Assembly: GCF_002355735.1 (NCBI RefSeq)
Contig: NZ_AP014879.1
Coordinates: 1,488,001-1,552,000, forward strand
Direction of reading: 5' to 3'
Source of the DNA: Sulfuricaulis limicola
GTDB lineage: Bacteria; Pseudomonadota; Gammaproteobacteria; Acidiferrobacterales; Sulfurifustaceae
DNA length: 64,000 nt
A program made the translations under genes and the position numbers. The first letter of the stretch is position 1. Each line of letters starts with the position of its first letter. This document shows, in pieces, positions 21,168 to 30,306 of this stretch. Under the pieces are notes generated by a model, which did not search any database, was not told where the DNA came from, and worked only from the letters and a program-made list of their open reading frames with translations.

Positions 21168-23243
21168 TTAGTTGCCGCGCTTCCGGCCCCCGCCCTCGAT
21201 CACGCCGAATTTGCGCGAGCGGATCGTGTGGATCCGGTCGCGCACTGCCGCCGCCTTTTCGAACTCCAGGTTGCGCGCATGGGCGTACATCTGCTTTTCC
21301 AGCTTGTCGAGCAGCTTGGCCAGTGCCCGGGGCGCCATGGCGGCGTATTCGGCCTCCTCCTCGGCGGCGCGCAGGAACTCGTGCCCGGCATGTGCGGATT
21401 TCGAGCCATAGCCCTGGGTGTCATAGAGGGGGTGCGCCGGTGTCACGCCCTCGATGATCTCCTTGACCGCCTTGATGATGCCCATGGGCGTAATGCCGTG
21501 CTCTTCGTTATAGGCAATCTGTCGCAGGCGGCGCCGTCCGGTCTCGTCGATGGCCGCACGCATGGAATCCGTCATGCGGTCGGCATAAAGCATGGCCTTG
21601 CCGTTGATGTGACGCGCGGCGCGGCCCATGGTCTGGATCAGCGAACGCGTTGAGCGCAGGAATCCCTCCTTGTCGGCATCGAGGATGGCAACCAGCGACA
21701 CCTCCGGGATATCCAGGCCCTCTCGCAACAGGTTGATGCCGATCAACACGTCGAAAACACCGGCGCGCAGGTCACGGATGATCTCGGCGCGCTCGATGGT
21801 TTCGATGTCCGAGTGCAGGTAACGCACGCGCACGTCATGCTCGTGGAAATATTCCGTCAGGTCCTCCGCCATGCGCTTGGTCAGCGTGGTGACCAGCACG
21901 CGTTCGCCGGCGGCGGTGCGCGCGCGCACCTCGGACAGCAGATCATCCACCTGCGCCGTCGCCGGCCGCACCTCGACTTCGGGATCGATCAGGCCGGTGG
22001 GCCGCACCACCTGGTCGACAACCACGCCCTGCGATCGCTGCAACTCGTACGGCCCGGGCGTCGCCGAAACGAAAATCGCCGGCGGCATCAGGCGCTCGAA
22101 TTCATCGAAGCGCAGCGGGCGGTTGTCCAGCGCCGACGGCAGGCGGAAGCCGTACTCGACCAGCGTCTCCTTACGCGAGCGGTCACCCTTGTACATGCCG
22201 CCGAGCTGGGGAATGGTCACATGGCTCTCGTCCACGACCAGCAGCGCGTTTTTCGGAAGGTAATCGATCAGCGTCGGCGGCGGTTCACCGGCCTTGCGTC
22301 CGGAGAGGTAGCGCGAATAATTTTCAATGCCGGAGCAGTAACCCACTTCGCGCATCATCTCCAGGTCATAAAGCGTGCGCTGCTCCAGCCGCTGCGCTTC
22401 GACCAGCTTGTCCACGCTGCGCAATTGCTCCAGACGCTCGCGCAATTCGGCTTTAATCTGATCAATCGCGCCCATGATGGTTTCGCGCGGTGTGACGTAA
22501 TGCGACGACGGATAAATGGTGAACCGCACCGGGCGGTTGTCGACCTCGCCGGTCAGCGGATCGAATTCCGAAAGCGCCTCGATGTCGTCGCCGAACAGCT
22601 CGACCCGCAGCGCGAGTTTTTCCGACTCGGCGGGAAAGATGTCGATGACGTCCCCGTGCACCCGGAAGGTCCCGCGGTGGAGCTCGATGTCGTTACGCGT
22701 GTATTGCATTTCCGTCAGGCGCTGCAGGATGGCGCGCTGGGACATGGCCGTGCCCTGGCGCAGGTGCAGGATCATGCCGTGGTAGGCGTCCACGTCGCCA
22801 AGGCCGTAAATGGCCGACACCGTGGCCACGATGATGACGTCCTCGCGCTCGAGCAGGGCCTTGGTGGCCGACAGACGCATTTGCTCGATCTGCTCGTTGA
22901 TCGAGGCGTCCTTCTCTATATAAGTATCCGACGACGGGACGTAGGCCTCGGGCTGGTAGTAGTCATAGTACGAGACGAAATACTCCACGGCATTGCGCGG
23001 GAAGAAATCGCGGAACTCGGAATAGAGCTGCGCGGCCAGCGTCTTGTTCGGCGCCAGCACCAGCGTCGGACGCTGCACCTGCTGGATGACATTGGCGACG
23101 GTAAAGGTCTTGCCGGAGCCGGTCACGCCCAGCAGGGTCTGACAGGCTTCGCCCTGCGCCAGACCCGCGACCAGCGCCGTAATCGCCTGCGGCTGGTCGC
23201 CGGCAGGCGAAAAAGAACTGGAAAGCTCGAATCGGTGGCTCAT
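21168..23243 (-). CDS. uvrB: Excinuclease ABC subunit B
   Basis: DNA damage-verifying helicase of nucleotide excision repair. Length is 691 residues. Walker A is [14 protein letters not shown]; the beta-hairpin region is [21 protein letters not shown]; the DEAD-like box is VVDESH; motif V/VI includes [24 protein letters not shown] and QTMGRAARH. The C-terminal UVR motif ([26 protein letters not shown]) contacts UvrC. It is divergent from the aspartate aminotransferase gene, with 77 bases between them. Confidence 0.98.
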   Translation of the reverse strand: MSHRFELSSSFSPAGDQPQAITALVAGLAQGEACQTLLGVTGSGKTFTVANVIQQVQRPTLVLAPNKTLAAQLYSEFRDFFPRNAVEYFVSYYDYYQPEAYVPSSDTYIEKDASINEQIEQMRLSATKALLEREDVIIVATVSAIYGLGDVDAYHGMILHLRQGTAMSQRAILQRLTEMQYTRNDIELHRGTFRVHGDVIDIFPAESEKLALRVELFGDDIEALSEFDPLTGEVDNRPVRFTIYPSSHYVTPRETIMGAIDQIKAELRERLEQLRSVDKLVEAQRLEQRTLYDLEMMREVGYCSGIENYSRYLSGRKAGEPPPTLIDYLPKNALLVVDESHVTIPQLGGMYKGDRSRKETLVEYGFRLPSALDNRPLRFDEFERLMPPAIFVSATPGPYELQRSQGVVVDQVVRPTGLIDPEVEVRPATAQVDDLLSEVRARTAAGERVLVTTLTKRMAEDLTEYFHEHDVRVRYLHSDIETIERAEIIRDLRAGVFDVLIGINLLREGLDIPEVSLVAILDADKEGFLRSTRSLIQTMGRAARHINGKAMLYADRMTDSMRAAIDETGRRRLRQIAYNEEHGITPMGIIKAVKEIIEGVTPAHPLYDTQGYGSKSAHAGHEFLRAAEEEAEYAAMAPRALAKLLDKLEKQMYAHARNLEFEKAAAVRDRIHTIRSRKFGVIEGGGRKRGN

Positions 23244-23320
23244 GCGCTATCGTTTTTCCCGTGGCATGCGGGTATATTACCGCGTTTTTCGAAATCCAAA
23301 TTCACTCACGCGAGGTACCG

Positions 23321-24514
23321 TTGTCCACCATCCGCCTGTCAGGCCGCGTCAACCGCATCAAGCCCTCCCCCACCCTTGCCGTCGACGCCCGTGCCAAGGC
23401 GCTCAAGGCCCAGGGCAAGGATGTCATCGGCCTGGGCGCGGGCGAGCCCGACTTTGACACGCCGGAACATATTAAAGAGGCGGCGATCCGCGCGATCCGC
23501 GACGGCTTTACCAAATATACCGCGGTGGATGGCACGCCGGGACTCAAGCAGGCAGTCATCGGCAAATTCAAGCGCGACAACGGACTCGACTATACGCCTG
23601 AAGAGATCCTGATATCGGTCGGCGGCAAGCAGAGCTTCTTCAATCTGGCGCAGGCGCTGCTCGACAACGGCGACGAGGTCATCATTCCGGCGCCGTATTG
23701 GGTGTCCTATCCCGACATGGTCTTGCTGGCCGACGCCACCCCGGTCATTATTTCCGCCGGCATCGATCAGGCGTTCAAGATCCGCCCCGAGCAGCTCGAG
23801 CGCCGCATCACCCGCAACACGCGGCTGCTGGTCATCAACAGCCCGTCGAACCCCACCGGCGCGGTCTACACCCGCGCGGAACTCGCGGCGCTGGGTGAAG
23901 TATTACGCAAGCACCCGCAGGTGCTGATCGCCACGGACGACATGTACGAACACATCCTGTGGGCGAACGAACCCTTCAGCAACATTCTCAATGCCTGCCC
24001 CGATCTGAAAGATCGCACGATCGTATTAAATGGCGTCTCGAAGGTATATGCCATGACCGGCTGGCGCATCGGCTATGCCGCCGGACCGAAGCCGCTGATC
24101 GCCGCGATGAAAAAAATCCAGTCGCAGAGCACGTCGAACCCGACCTCGATCGCGCAGGTCGCGGCCGAAGCGGCGTTGAACGGCGATCAGGGATGCATCG
24201 CGCCGATGGTGCGCGCGTTCAAGGAACGCCACGACCGCCTGGTAAGCCGCTTGAACAAAATCCGCGGCGTGCGCTGCCTGCCCTCCGAGGGAACCTTCTA
24301 TGCGTTCCCGGACTTCAGCCGGGCCATCGCCGCCACCGACGGCGTCAACAACGACAGCGACATGGCCGAATACCTTCTGAATAAAGCTGAAGTGGCGCTG
24401 GTGCCCGGCTCGGCCTTTGGCGCCGAAGGCCACCTGCGCCTGTCTTACGCCACCTCCATGCAAATCCTCGATAAGGCCTTGGACCGGATAGAAAAACTCC
24501 TCGGCACGACCTGA
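23321..24514 (+). CDS. Aspartate aminotransferase (class I)
   Basis: PLP-dependent transamination of aspartate/oxaloacetate, subgroup I-gamma type. 397 residues from a TTG at 23321 (STIRLSGRVNRIKPSPTLAVDARA), preferred because GAGG lies 6 nt upstream and homologues start at this point; an ATG at 23261 would add an unrelated leader. The PLP lysine is in VLNGVSKVYAMTGWRIGYAAG; NSPSNPTGAVY and the C-terminal LRLSYATS arginine are present. A prephenate or glutamate specificity cannot be excluded. Confidence 0.9.
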   Translation: MSTIRLSGRVNRIKPSPTLAVDARAKALKAQGKDVIGLGAGEPDFDTPEHIKEAAIRAIRDGFTKYTAVDGTPGLKQAVIGKFKRDNGLDYTPEEILISVGGKQSFFNLAQALLDNGDEVIIPAPYWVSYPDMVLLADATPVIISAGIDQAFKIRPEQLERRITRNTRLLVINSPSNPTGAVYTRAELAALGEVLRKHPQVLIATDDMYEHILWANEPFSNILNACPDLKDRTIVLNGVSKVYAMTGWRIGYAAGPKPLIAAMKKIQSQSTSNPTSIAQVAAEAALNGDQGCIAPMVRAFKERHDRLVSRLNKIRGVRCLPSEGTFYAFPDFSRAIAATDGVNNDSDMAEYLLNKAEVALVPGSAFGAEGHLRLSYATSMQILDKALDRIEKLLGTT

Positions 24515-24644
24515 AGTTATCAGTCCGTGGTGCCACCCGCTTTGCAGTTATAAAACAGCTTGGCATAATTTCGGGCAAGCCAGCACGGGGCTGAACCGGT
24601 CCCGTGACATAACCGGTCAAGTTACAACAAAACCGAGGTGGAGG

Positions 24645-25229
24645 ATGTACGGCACGCAACGTTATCGGCGGCGCCATCGGGGACGCGCGCCGTCCCGCCT
24701 TATCCAGGCGGGCTATTCCATTTACGATCTCATGGTGACTTCCGCCGTGGCCGGTGTTCTCGGTCTTGGCGCCGTCGGCATGACCAGTATGGTCCAGGAT
24801 GCACGCATGACCGCCCAAATAAATCAGATGATGGGACATCTGAACCTGGCGCGCAGCGAGGCAATTAAACGTGGAATTGCCGTGACCCTGTGTAAAACCG
24901 ATGATGGTGCCGCATGCGCCAGGGGGTCGGAGTGGCATGCAGGCTGGATAATTTTCGTTGATAACAACGTCAACCGCCAAATCGATGACGGTGAAACGAT
25001 AATAAAAATTGAACAACCATTGGACGCCATCGCGCTGAATTTCGCGGGCGCGCTCAATCGCGACCGCTATGTCACCTACAAACCGGTTGGAATGGTCGAT
25101 CCGAACGGGACATTCACGTTTTGCGACCATCGTGGCGCGAAGAAGGCAAAAGCCGTCATTTTGCTTGGAACAGGACGCCCGCGCGTCTCCTCCGTCAGCG
25201 CCAGCAATGGACCCCTGAGCTGCTCCTAG
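24645..25229 (+). CDS. FimT/GspH-like minor pilin (pseudopilin), orphan
   Basis: A 194-residue type IV pilin-like protein. A basic leader is followed by a class III signal site G23|Y24 (QAG-YSIYDLMVTSAVAGVLG) and a hydrophobic helix; the GspH domain follows (NLARSEAIKRGIAVTLC, WHAGWIIFVDNNVNRQIDDGE). At position +5, nearly always Glu in pilins, there is Asp (D28). The Phe+1 is Tyr. No pilus assembly genes are near, so it must work with a system encoded elsewhere. The start is ATG at 24645, with GAGG 5-6 nt upstream. Confidence 0.82.
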   Translation: MYGTQRYRRRHRGRAPSRLIQAGYSIYDLMVTSAVAGVLGLGAVGMTSMVQDARMTAQINQMMGHLNLARSEAIKRGIAVTLCKTDDGAACARGSEWHAGWIIFVDNNVNRQIDDGETIIKIEQPLDAIALNFAGALNRDRYVTYKPVGMVDPNGTFTFCDHRGAKKAKAVILLGTGRPRVSSVSASNGPLSCS

Positions 25230-25245
25230 CCCTTGGCCGCTCGCC

Positions 25246-25275
25246 TTGACCCCCACCCGCTTTCCGCCATAACAT
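25246..25275 (+). promoter_or_regulatory. Promoter of tRNA-Asn
   Basis: TTGACC (25246-25251), 18-base spacer, TAACAT (25270-25275), then a GC-rich run ACGCGCCC. It lies about 50 nt before the mature 5' end of tRNA-Asn. Confidence 0.55.
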
Positions 25276-25328
25276 ACGCGCCCTTCGACGTCTCATGGCG
25301 GGACGAACGAGCAGCAGGTTTCATATAT

Positions 25329-25404
<76 letters not shown>

Positions 25405-25418
25405 TTTCACCTTCAAAT

Positions 25419-25838
25419 TCACTCCAGTACCGCCGCCCCGGCGCGGGCAACTTGGCCATCTTCGTGCGCGCGCACCCCGCTCACGCCGATGCCGCCGACG
25501 ATGCGCTCCTTCCATACCAGCGGCACGCCGCCTTCGGACGGCAGGACGCCGGGCAGGCCGAGCACACGCTGTTGACCGCTGTTGAGCGACTCTTCCCAGT
25601 TCTTGGTCGGCCGCTTGAAGGCCACCGCGGCCGTGGCTTTGCGGATCGCGATCTCGACACTCCCGAACTGGGCCTCGTCGAGGCGATGCAGGCATAACAA
25701 GTTGCCGCCGTCATCCACTACCGCGATCACCACCGGCCAGCCCTGTTTCAGCGCCTCCGTTTCCGCCGCGGCCATGATTTTTTTCGCGGCCGCCAGCGTC
25801 AGCGCGGGTTTTTCCACCAGCATGTCGTTTCCGGGCAT
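25419..25838 (-). CDS. GlcG/HbpS family (DUF336) heme-binding-like protein
   Basis: A 139-residue single-domain protein. Family features: LTLAAAKKIMAAAETEA, then PVVIAVVDDGGNLLCLHRLDEA, an AIRKATAAVAFKRPT helix, and the C-terminal GGIGVSG glycine-rich turn. HbpS binds heme or iron in Streptomyces; GlcG accompanies glycolate oxidase genes. No such partner is nearby, so the substrate is unknown. The start is ATG at 25836-25838 with AGGAGAGG just upstream. Cytoplasmic: no signal peptide. Confidence 0.88.
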   Translation of the reverse strand: MPGNDMLVEKPALTLAAAKKIMAAAETEALKQGWPVVIAVVDDGGNLLCLHRLDEAQFGSVEIAIRKATAAVAFKRPTKNWEESLNSGQQRVLGLPGVLPSEGGVPLVWKERIVGGIGVSGVRAHEDGQVARAGAAVLE

Positions 25839-25920
25839 GGCCCTCTCCTCTGGTTCGATTTACGGATAAGATACCGGCAAGCCGTTACGATGCAAACCCC
25901 GGCAGCATAACAACCAGCAC

Positions 25921-26796
25921 ATGCTCATTCTCCGGCTTTTCGGGATCATCTTTCCGGTGTTCGCCATCGTAGCGGTCGGCTATCTCTACAGCCGCTGGCG
26001 CCAGCCGGACATGACCGCGGCCAACCACATCAACATGACGGTGCTGCTGCCGGCGCTGATATTTCACGTGCTGTCCGGCAAGGACTTCCAGCTCGCCGAG
26101 TACGGCTGGCTGGCCCTGGGTGGCATTGTCGTGGTGCTGGGTTCAGGCCTGTTGGCGCTGTTGGCAGCCAAAGTGGCGCGACTCTCCCTGAAAACTTTCG
26201 TGCCACCGATGATGTTCAGCAACTCCGGCAACATCGGCCTGCCGCTCGCGGTGTTCGCCTTCGGCGAAGCGGCGCTGCCGGCGGCGGTGGTGCTGTTTCT
26301 GGTAGAGAACGGATTGCACTTCACCCTCGGTACCTGGCTCATGGACCATCGCGCCCCGCTGCACAAGGTGCTGTTGCAACCGATCGTCGCCGCCACCCTG
26401 ATCGGTATCGCCTTCAGCCTGTTTCACTGGAACGTGCCGACGCCGATACGGGAGACTGTCAACCTGCTGGGCCAGGCCTCGATCCCGTTGTTGTTGTTCG
26501 CGCTCGGCACGCGCCTCACGCGCATCGATTTCAGCGAATGGCGCATCGGCGTGCTGGGCGCCGTCCTCTGCCCGCTGACCGGCGTGCTCATGGTGCTACT
26601 GGTGCGGCCGTTTCTGGAATTGACGCCGTTGCAGACGAGCCTGCTGCTGGTGTTCGGCGCCCTGCCGCCGGCGGTGCTCAATTATCTGGTGGCCGAACAA
26701 TACCGGCAGGAACCGGGCAAGGTGGCTTCCATCGTGCTGATCGGCAACCTGGCGGGGTTTATCAGTCTGCCGATCGCGCTGGCCTTCGCGTTGTAA
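25921..26796 (+). CDS. AEC-family transporter (auxin efflux carrier-like)
   Basis: A 291-residue inner-membrane protein with about 10 hydrophobic helices. Family marks are a conserved FSNSGNIGLPL motif in the fourth or fifth helix (about 98-108) and the C-terminal GALPPAVLNYLVAEQY. Bacterial AEC proteins export or import small organic acids (malonate, malate) or are uncharacterised; the substrate cannot be read here. It is divergent from the glcG-like gene and convergent with hypX, with 6 bases between the stops. Confidence 0.9.
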   Translation: MLILRLFGIIFPVFAIVAVGYLYSRWRQPDMTAANHINMTVLLPALIFHVLSGKDFQLAEYGWLALGGIVVVLGSGLLALLAAKVARLSLKTFVPPMMFSNSGNIGLPLAVFAFGEAALPAAVVLFLVENGLHFTLGTWLMDHRAPLHKVLLQPIVAATLIGIAFSLFHWNVPTPIRETVNLLGQASIPLLLFALGTRLTRIDFSEWRIGVLGAVLCPLTGVLMVLLVRPFLELTPLQTSLLLVFGALPPAVLNYLVAEQYRQEPGKVASIVLIGNLAGFISLPIALAFAL

Positions 26797-26802
26797 ATTC
26801 TC

Positions 26803-28518
26803 TCAGGCGGCGTTCGTCGTCTTCTTGTGTGAAATACTTCGATGCCGGGCGAGGTGCAGCGGGGTCCAGGAGTTTGGAACCCGGAACACGAAGTTATAGC
26901 GCGCCACGTGATAACTCGGATCGAAGCCGTAGAAATTGAGCTTCATGCGCTCCAGCTCCTCGGTCCGGTATTGCGCCAACGGCCTGGCGGCCTCATCGCG
27001 CGCGCGCCGCTGGCGTTTCTCCATCAAATACGATTCATATGCCGGATCGGTGGCGAGTGCTTGCGCAAGGGCTTCGATCCGCGCGCTGAATTCATCCACG
27101 TTCGCGCCGAAGCAGTCGTCGATCAGTCCCAGACGTTTGGCCTCGGCAGCGCCGAGCGGCAGGCGGTTTTCCATGATCGCCCGTCCGCCTGTGTCCACGC
27201 GCCGCGGCAGGAGATAGGTCCAGTATTCGGAGCCGTAAAGATTCCCCATGTTCTTGTAGTGCGGATTGAGCACCACGCCCGCGCGCGCATAAATCCGGTC
27301 CGCCGCCAGCGCCAGGAACGCGCCGCCGGCGCCGGCGTTGCCGCGCAACGCGGCGACAGTGAGCTGGCTGTCGGTGGTAATAATCGCCTGCACCAGGTCG
27401 TCCATGGCGTTGATGTTGCGCCAGGATTCATCCGCCGGGCTGTCCGCAGCCTCGATGCGGTTCAGATGAATCCCGTTGGACCAGAAATCGCGCCCACCCA
27501 TCAGGACAATTACCCTTGTCGGACGTTGACGTACCTGCTGGTATGCCTCGAGCAGTCGCTGGCACTGTTCGGTGCCCATCGCACCGTTATAAAAGTCAAA
27601 ATACAGGTACCCCACGCCGCTCTTTTCTTCGTACCAGATTTCCTTACAGGTCTTGCGATCGGGAGAAACCTCCAGCGTCAGCGGCGCCTCCGGCACGGCG
27701 CTCAAGGCCGCGCCCAGCACATCCGCGGCCGGGAGCTTGAAGGTTTTCTCGCCGGGGATGATTTTTTTCAGATGCCCGATCCACACGGCCCCGTCACGCG
27801 TCGCGCGGCAGATGGCGCCGTAACGGCGCGCGATGATGTCACCCGGCTTGCCGCGCAGGCCGTCCTCTTCGCAGGCATCGTACAAGTGGTAAAGCTCGCC
27901 ACCGAACCCATCGGCCACGCCCGGCGCGCCGTCGCCAGAGTTTATTTTTTGCAATATGGTTCGGGTATCGTCCGCCAACCAGTCGATCTGCCGGTCGGAC
28001 TGCCCCATGAGCGGGCGCCATTGGCCGCGCGTGCCGGCAGCGGGCAATGACGGTGTGAAGCCTCCGGATTCAAATCGATCAAGCGCCTGTAATACTGCCG
28101 TGACCGCGGCCTCGGTCACTTCGCTGCGGTACAGGCTGCTCTTGCGCGCGGCACGCATCCGGAAGCCGGCCGTGGCCCAAACCGGACCGGCATCCATCGC
28201 GCCGTTGGCCTGCAGCACGGTGACGCCCCACTCCGTTTCACCGTTCAGGATCGCCCAGTCGAGGGCGGAAGGGCCTCGATCGCCGACGATGCCCGGATGC
28301 ACCACCAGACACAGATGATGGCGCCAGATCTGTTCGGGAATGGCACGCCGCAGATACGGCGCCAGGATCAGGTCCGGCTGGAACAGGCGAACTGCTTCAA
28401 TGGTGACGGCGTCGTTGATGTCGAACTCGATGGAAATCTCGTGGCCACGCCCGGTCAGTTCGACGTACAGGCGTTGCGTCAGGCTGTTGAAACTGTGCGT
28501 GAGGAACAGGATGCGCAT
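26803..28518 (-). CDS. hypX: Hydrogenase maturation factor HypX (HoxX)
   Basis: HypX makes carbon monoxide from formyl-tetrahydrofolate for the NiFe(CN)2CO centre of hydrogenases under aerobic conditions (established for Ralstonia HoxX/Aquifex HypX). Length is 571 residues. An N-terminal formyl-THF transferase-like domain (about 1-250) shows HPGIVGDRGPSALDWAI; a C-terminal enoyl-CoA hydratase-like domain (about 270-530) shows RGNAGAGGAFLALAADRIYA, then HYKNMGNLYGSEYWTY, a HoxX-specific stretch. It follows hypD by 3 bases and is thus in the hypC-hypD-hypX operon. No hydrogenase structural genes and no hypA, B, E or F are in the window. Confidence 0.93.
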   Translation of the reverse strand: MRILFLTHSFNSLTQRLYVELTGRGHEISIEFDINDAVTIEAVRLFQPDLILAPYLRRAIPEQIWRHHLCLVVHPGIVGDRGPSALDWAILNGETEWGVTVLQANGAMDAGPVWATAGFRMRAARKSSLYRSEVTEAAVTAVLQALDRFESGGFTPSLPAAGTRGQWRPLMGQSDRQIDWLADDTRTILQKINSGDGAPGVADGFGGELYHLYDACEEDGLRGKPGDIIARRYGAICRATRDGAVWIGHLKKIIPGEKTFKLPAADVLGAALSAVPEAPLTLEVSPDRKTCKEIWYEEKSGVGYLYFDFYNGAMGTEQCQRLLEAYQQVRQRPTRVIVLMGGRDFWSNGIHLNRIEAADSPADESWRNINAMDDLVQAIITTDSQLTVAALRGNAGAGGAFLALAADRIYARAGVVLNPHYKNMGNLYGSEYWTYLLPRRVDTGGRAIMENRLPLGAAEAKRLGLIDDCFGANVDEFSARIEALAQALATDPAYESYLMEKRQRRARDEAARPLAQYRTEELERMKLNFYGFDPSYHVARYNFVFRVPNSWTPLHLARHRSISHKKTTNAA

Positions 28519-28521
28519 GGC

Positions 28522-29703
28522 TCATCCGCCCGAAACGATGCTGACGCCGTTGTCTTCGCCATCTGCCTCCGGCGTCCGTGCCATGCTTCCATGGCGCCGG
28601 TATTTGTAATAAGCCGCACACGCGCCTTCCGAAGACACCATGCAGGACCCGATCGGGTTCTGCGGCGTGCAGACGTTGCCGAAGATCTTGCAGTCGGTGG
28701 GTTTCTTCACGCCGCGCAGGATGGCGCCACATTCGCAGGCCTTGTTCTCCTGCACCGGTTTCTGTGTCAGGGGAAAACGCTTCTCGGCGTCATACGCGGC
28801 ATACTGTTTTTTGATGCGCAGGCCGCTGTAAGGCACGACGCCCAGACCGCGCCATTCGAACGAACGCCGTAATTCAAAAATCTCCGCGACCAGCGCCTGC
28901 GCCTTGACATTGCCGGCGTGCGTCACGCCGCGGGTGAACTGGTTTTCGACCTCGGCGCGGCCTTCGTTCAGCTGCCGCACCAGCATGCCGATCGCCTGCA
29001 ATACATCGAGCGGCTCGAAACCGGCGATCACCACCGGGCGCTGGTATTCCTGCGCGAAGAAATCATACGGCCGGCTGCCGATCACGGTGCTCACGTGCGA
29101 CGGCCCGATGAAACCGTCGACGCGCACATTGCCAAGCTTGCGCACGTCGGGCGAGTCCAGAATGCTCTGGATGGCCGAGGGCGTCAGCACGTGATTGCAG
29201 AACACGCTGAAATTTTTCAGCCCCAGCATTTGCGCCTGCCGGATGGCCACCGCCGTCGGCGGCGTGGTGGTCTCGAAGCCGATAGCGAAAAAAACCACTT
29301 CCTTGTCGGGATTGTCCTGCGCGATTTGTATCGCCTCGGCACACGAGTAGACCATGCGCACGTCGCGCCCCTGCGCGCGCGATTTCAGCAAACTGCGCTT
29401 GCGTGAACCGGGCACGCGCAGCATGTCGCCATAGCTGCACAGAATGACATCCGGAACCTCGGCCAGTTCTATCGCCATATCGAGGCGGCCGATCGGCAGC
29501 ACACATACCGGGCAGCCGGGCCCGTGCACCAGATGCACGTTAGGCGGAAGCAGATCCTGGACACCGTAGCGGAAAATGGCGTGGGTGTGGCCCCCGCAGA
29601 ATTCCATGAGGCTGTACTCGCGCGCCGGGTCGACCTTCCCGGCCAGGTCGGTGGCGAGCGCGGCGGCTACGCGCCGGTCGCGGAATTCACTTATGTATTT
29701 CAT
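28522..29703 (-). CDS. hypD: Hydrogenase maturation protein HypD
   Basis: [4Fe-4S] scaffold protein on which, with HypC, the Fe(CN)2CO unit is assembled. Length is 393 residues. Conserved cysteines: MEFCGGHTH (C36), HGPGCPVCVLP and FCNHVLTPS; the C-terminal cluster ligands lie in CECGAILRG, CKIFGNVC and IGSCMVSSEGACAAYYKY. All family motifs are intact. The gene overlaps hypC by 17 bases and is followed directly by hypX. The tail after AAYYKYRR (about 20 residues) is longer than in E. coli HypD. Confidence 0.97.
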   Translation of the reverse strand: MKYISEFRDRRVAAALATDLAGKVDPAREYSLMEFCGGHTHAIFRYGVQDLLPPNVHLVHGPGCPVCVLPIGRLDMAIELAEVPDVILCSYGDMLRVPGSRKRSLLKSRAQGRDVRMVYSCAEAIQIAQDNPDKEVVFFAIGFETTTPPTAVAIRQAQMLGLKNFSVFCNHVLTPSAIQSILDSPDVRKLGNVRVDGFIGPSHVSTVIGSRPYDFFAQEYQRPVVIAGFEPLDVLQAIGMLVRQLNEGRAEVENQFTRGVTHAGNVKAQALVAEIFELRRSFEWRGLGVVPYSGLRIKKQYAAYDAEKRFPLTQKPVQENKACECGAILRGVKKPTDCKIFGNVCTPQNPIGSCMVSSEGACAAYYKYRRHGSMARTPEADGEDNGVSIVSGG

Positions 29704-29935
29704 TCGTTAGCGATTCAAGACGAAACGTCATGTCGTCGAACAGCGCGATCGATTTCTCGGCTTCTTCCGTGTCCAGCCGCGTGATGGCGAATCCCACGTG
29801 CACGATCACGTAGTCGCCGACTTCCACGCCGTCCACCAGCATCAGCGAGATATCATTGCGCACCCCGCCGACTTCCACCACGGCGCGGTCGTCGTCGAGT
29901 TTCTGCACCACCTTCGCCGGAATTGCCAGACACAT
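29687..29935 (-). CDS. hypC: Hydrogenase maturation chaperone HypC
   Basis: Small chaperone that carries the Fe(CN)2CO group with HypD and delivers it to the large subunit. It starts at the ATG at 29933-29935 giving MCLAIPAKVV, where Cys2 is the essential ligand exposed after Met removal; a longer reading from 29980 is rejected because it would bury this cysteine. 82 residues, usual size. It overlaps hypD by 17 bases. It is the first gene behind two FNR/ANR-like boxes (30020-30033, 30070-30083). Confidence 0.96.
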   Translation of the reverse strand: MCLAIPAKVVQKLDDDRAVVEVGGVRNDISLMLVDGVEVGDYVIVHVGFAITRLDTEEAEKSIALFDDMTFRLESLTNEIHK

Positions 29936-30019
29936 GCTTCGCGTTCTCCACTTTGGTCTGCCTGTCGGTATCGCAGGCATTATCTGATGCAGATCATCCT
30001 CGCTCCGTGATTAGCGGCT

Positions 30020-30033
30020 TTGACCCATGTCAA
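30020..30033. promoter_or_regulatory. FNR/ANR-type box upstream of hypC (proximal)
   Basis: TTGACCCATGTCAA is a perfect dyad of the TTGAY-N4-RTCAA type. Its centre (30026.5) is about 91 bases upstream of the hypC start. If it acts at -41.5, transcription would begin near 29985, consistent with GATGAT as -10. Confidence 0.7.
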
Positions 30034-30069
30034 CATCAGGTCGCCTGCTGATCCGCTGAAAACAGGGTT

Positions 30070-30083
30070 TTGATCCATATCAA
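30070..30083. promoter_or_regulatory. FNR/ANR-type box upstream of hypC (distal)
   Basis: TTGATCCATATCAA matches the FNR consensus TTGAT-N4-ATCAA exactly. It lies 50 bases from the proximal box and shares its CCAT core and flanks (GG-TTTGA ... CAACAT), suggesting a duplicated site. Confidence 0.8.
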
Positions 30084-30241
30084 CATTCCGCCATTCGCCG
30101 CAGGGTCGCCACAGCGGGCCGGACCGTCTGCCTGGATCGTCCTGCCGGCGGGTCCCGGCGTCGCGGACCCGGTCTGGTCTGAACCCGTCACGCCCCGGGG
30201 CATCAAAGGGGCGGGAGGGAACACGCATCGGCAATCTCCGG

Positions 30242-30247
30242 TATAAT
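30242..30247 (+). promoter_or_regulatory. Perfect -10 element upstream of mrcB
   Basis: TATAAT at 30242-30247. The matching -35 position (about 30219-30224, GAACAC) is poor. The predicted start is near 30254, about 53 nt before the mrcB ATG. Confidence 0.5.
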
Positions 30248-30306
30248 CACGCGCCGCATGTCAGGGATTCCATGCGCCGCCTGTTGTCCCCGCCATCGAC
30301 GCCCGA

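Larger units (their letters stand above)
29936..30306. other. Divergent regulatory region between hypC and mrcB
   Basis: About 370 bases without a gene. It holds two FNR/ANR-type dyads embedded in a 21-base near-duplicate, a candidate -10 (GATGAT, about 29993-29998 on the minus strand) for hypC, and a perfect TATAAT on the plus strand at 30242-30247 for mrcB. No small open frame here has a convincing start. Confidence 0.7.

Noticed and set aside
21813-23612. A 599-residue plus-strand open frame
   Set aside because: Antisense to uvrB and running into the aspartate aminotransferase gene in another frame; no recognisable domain.
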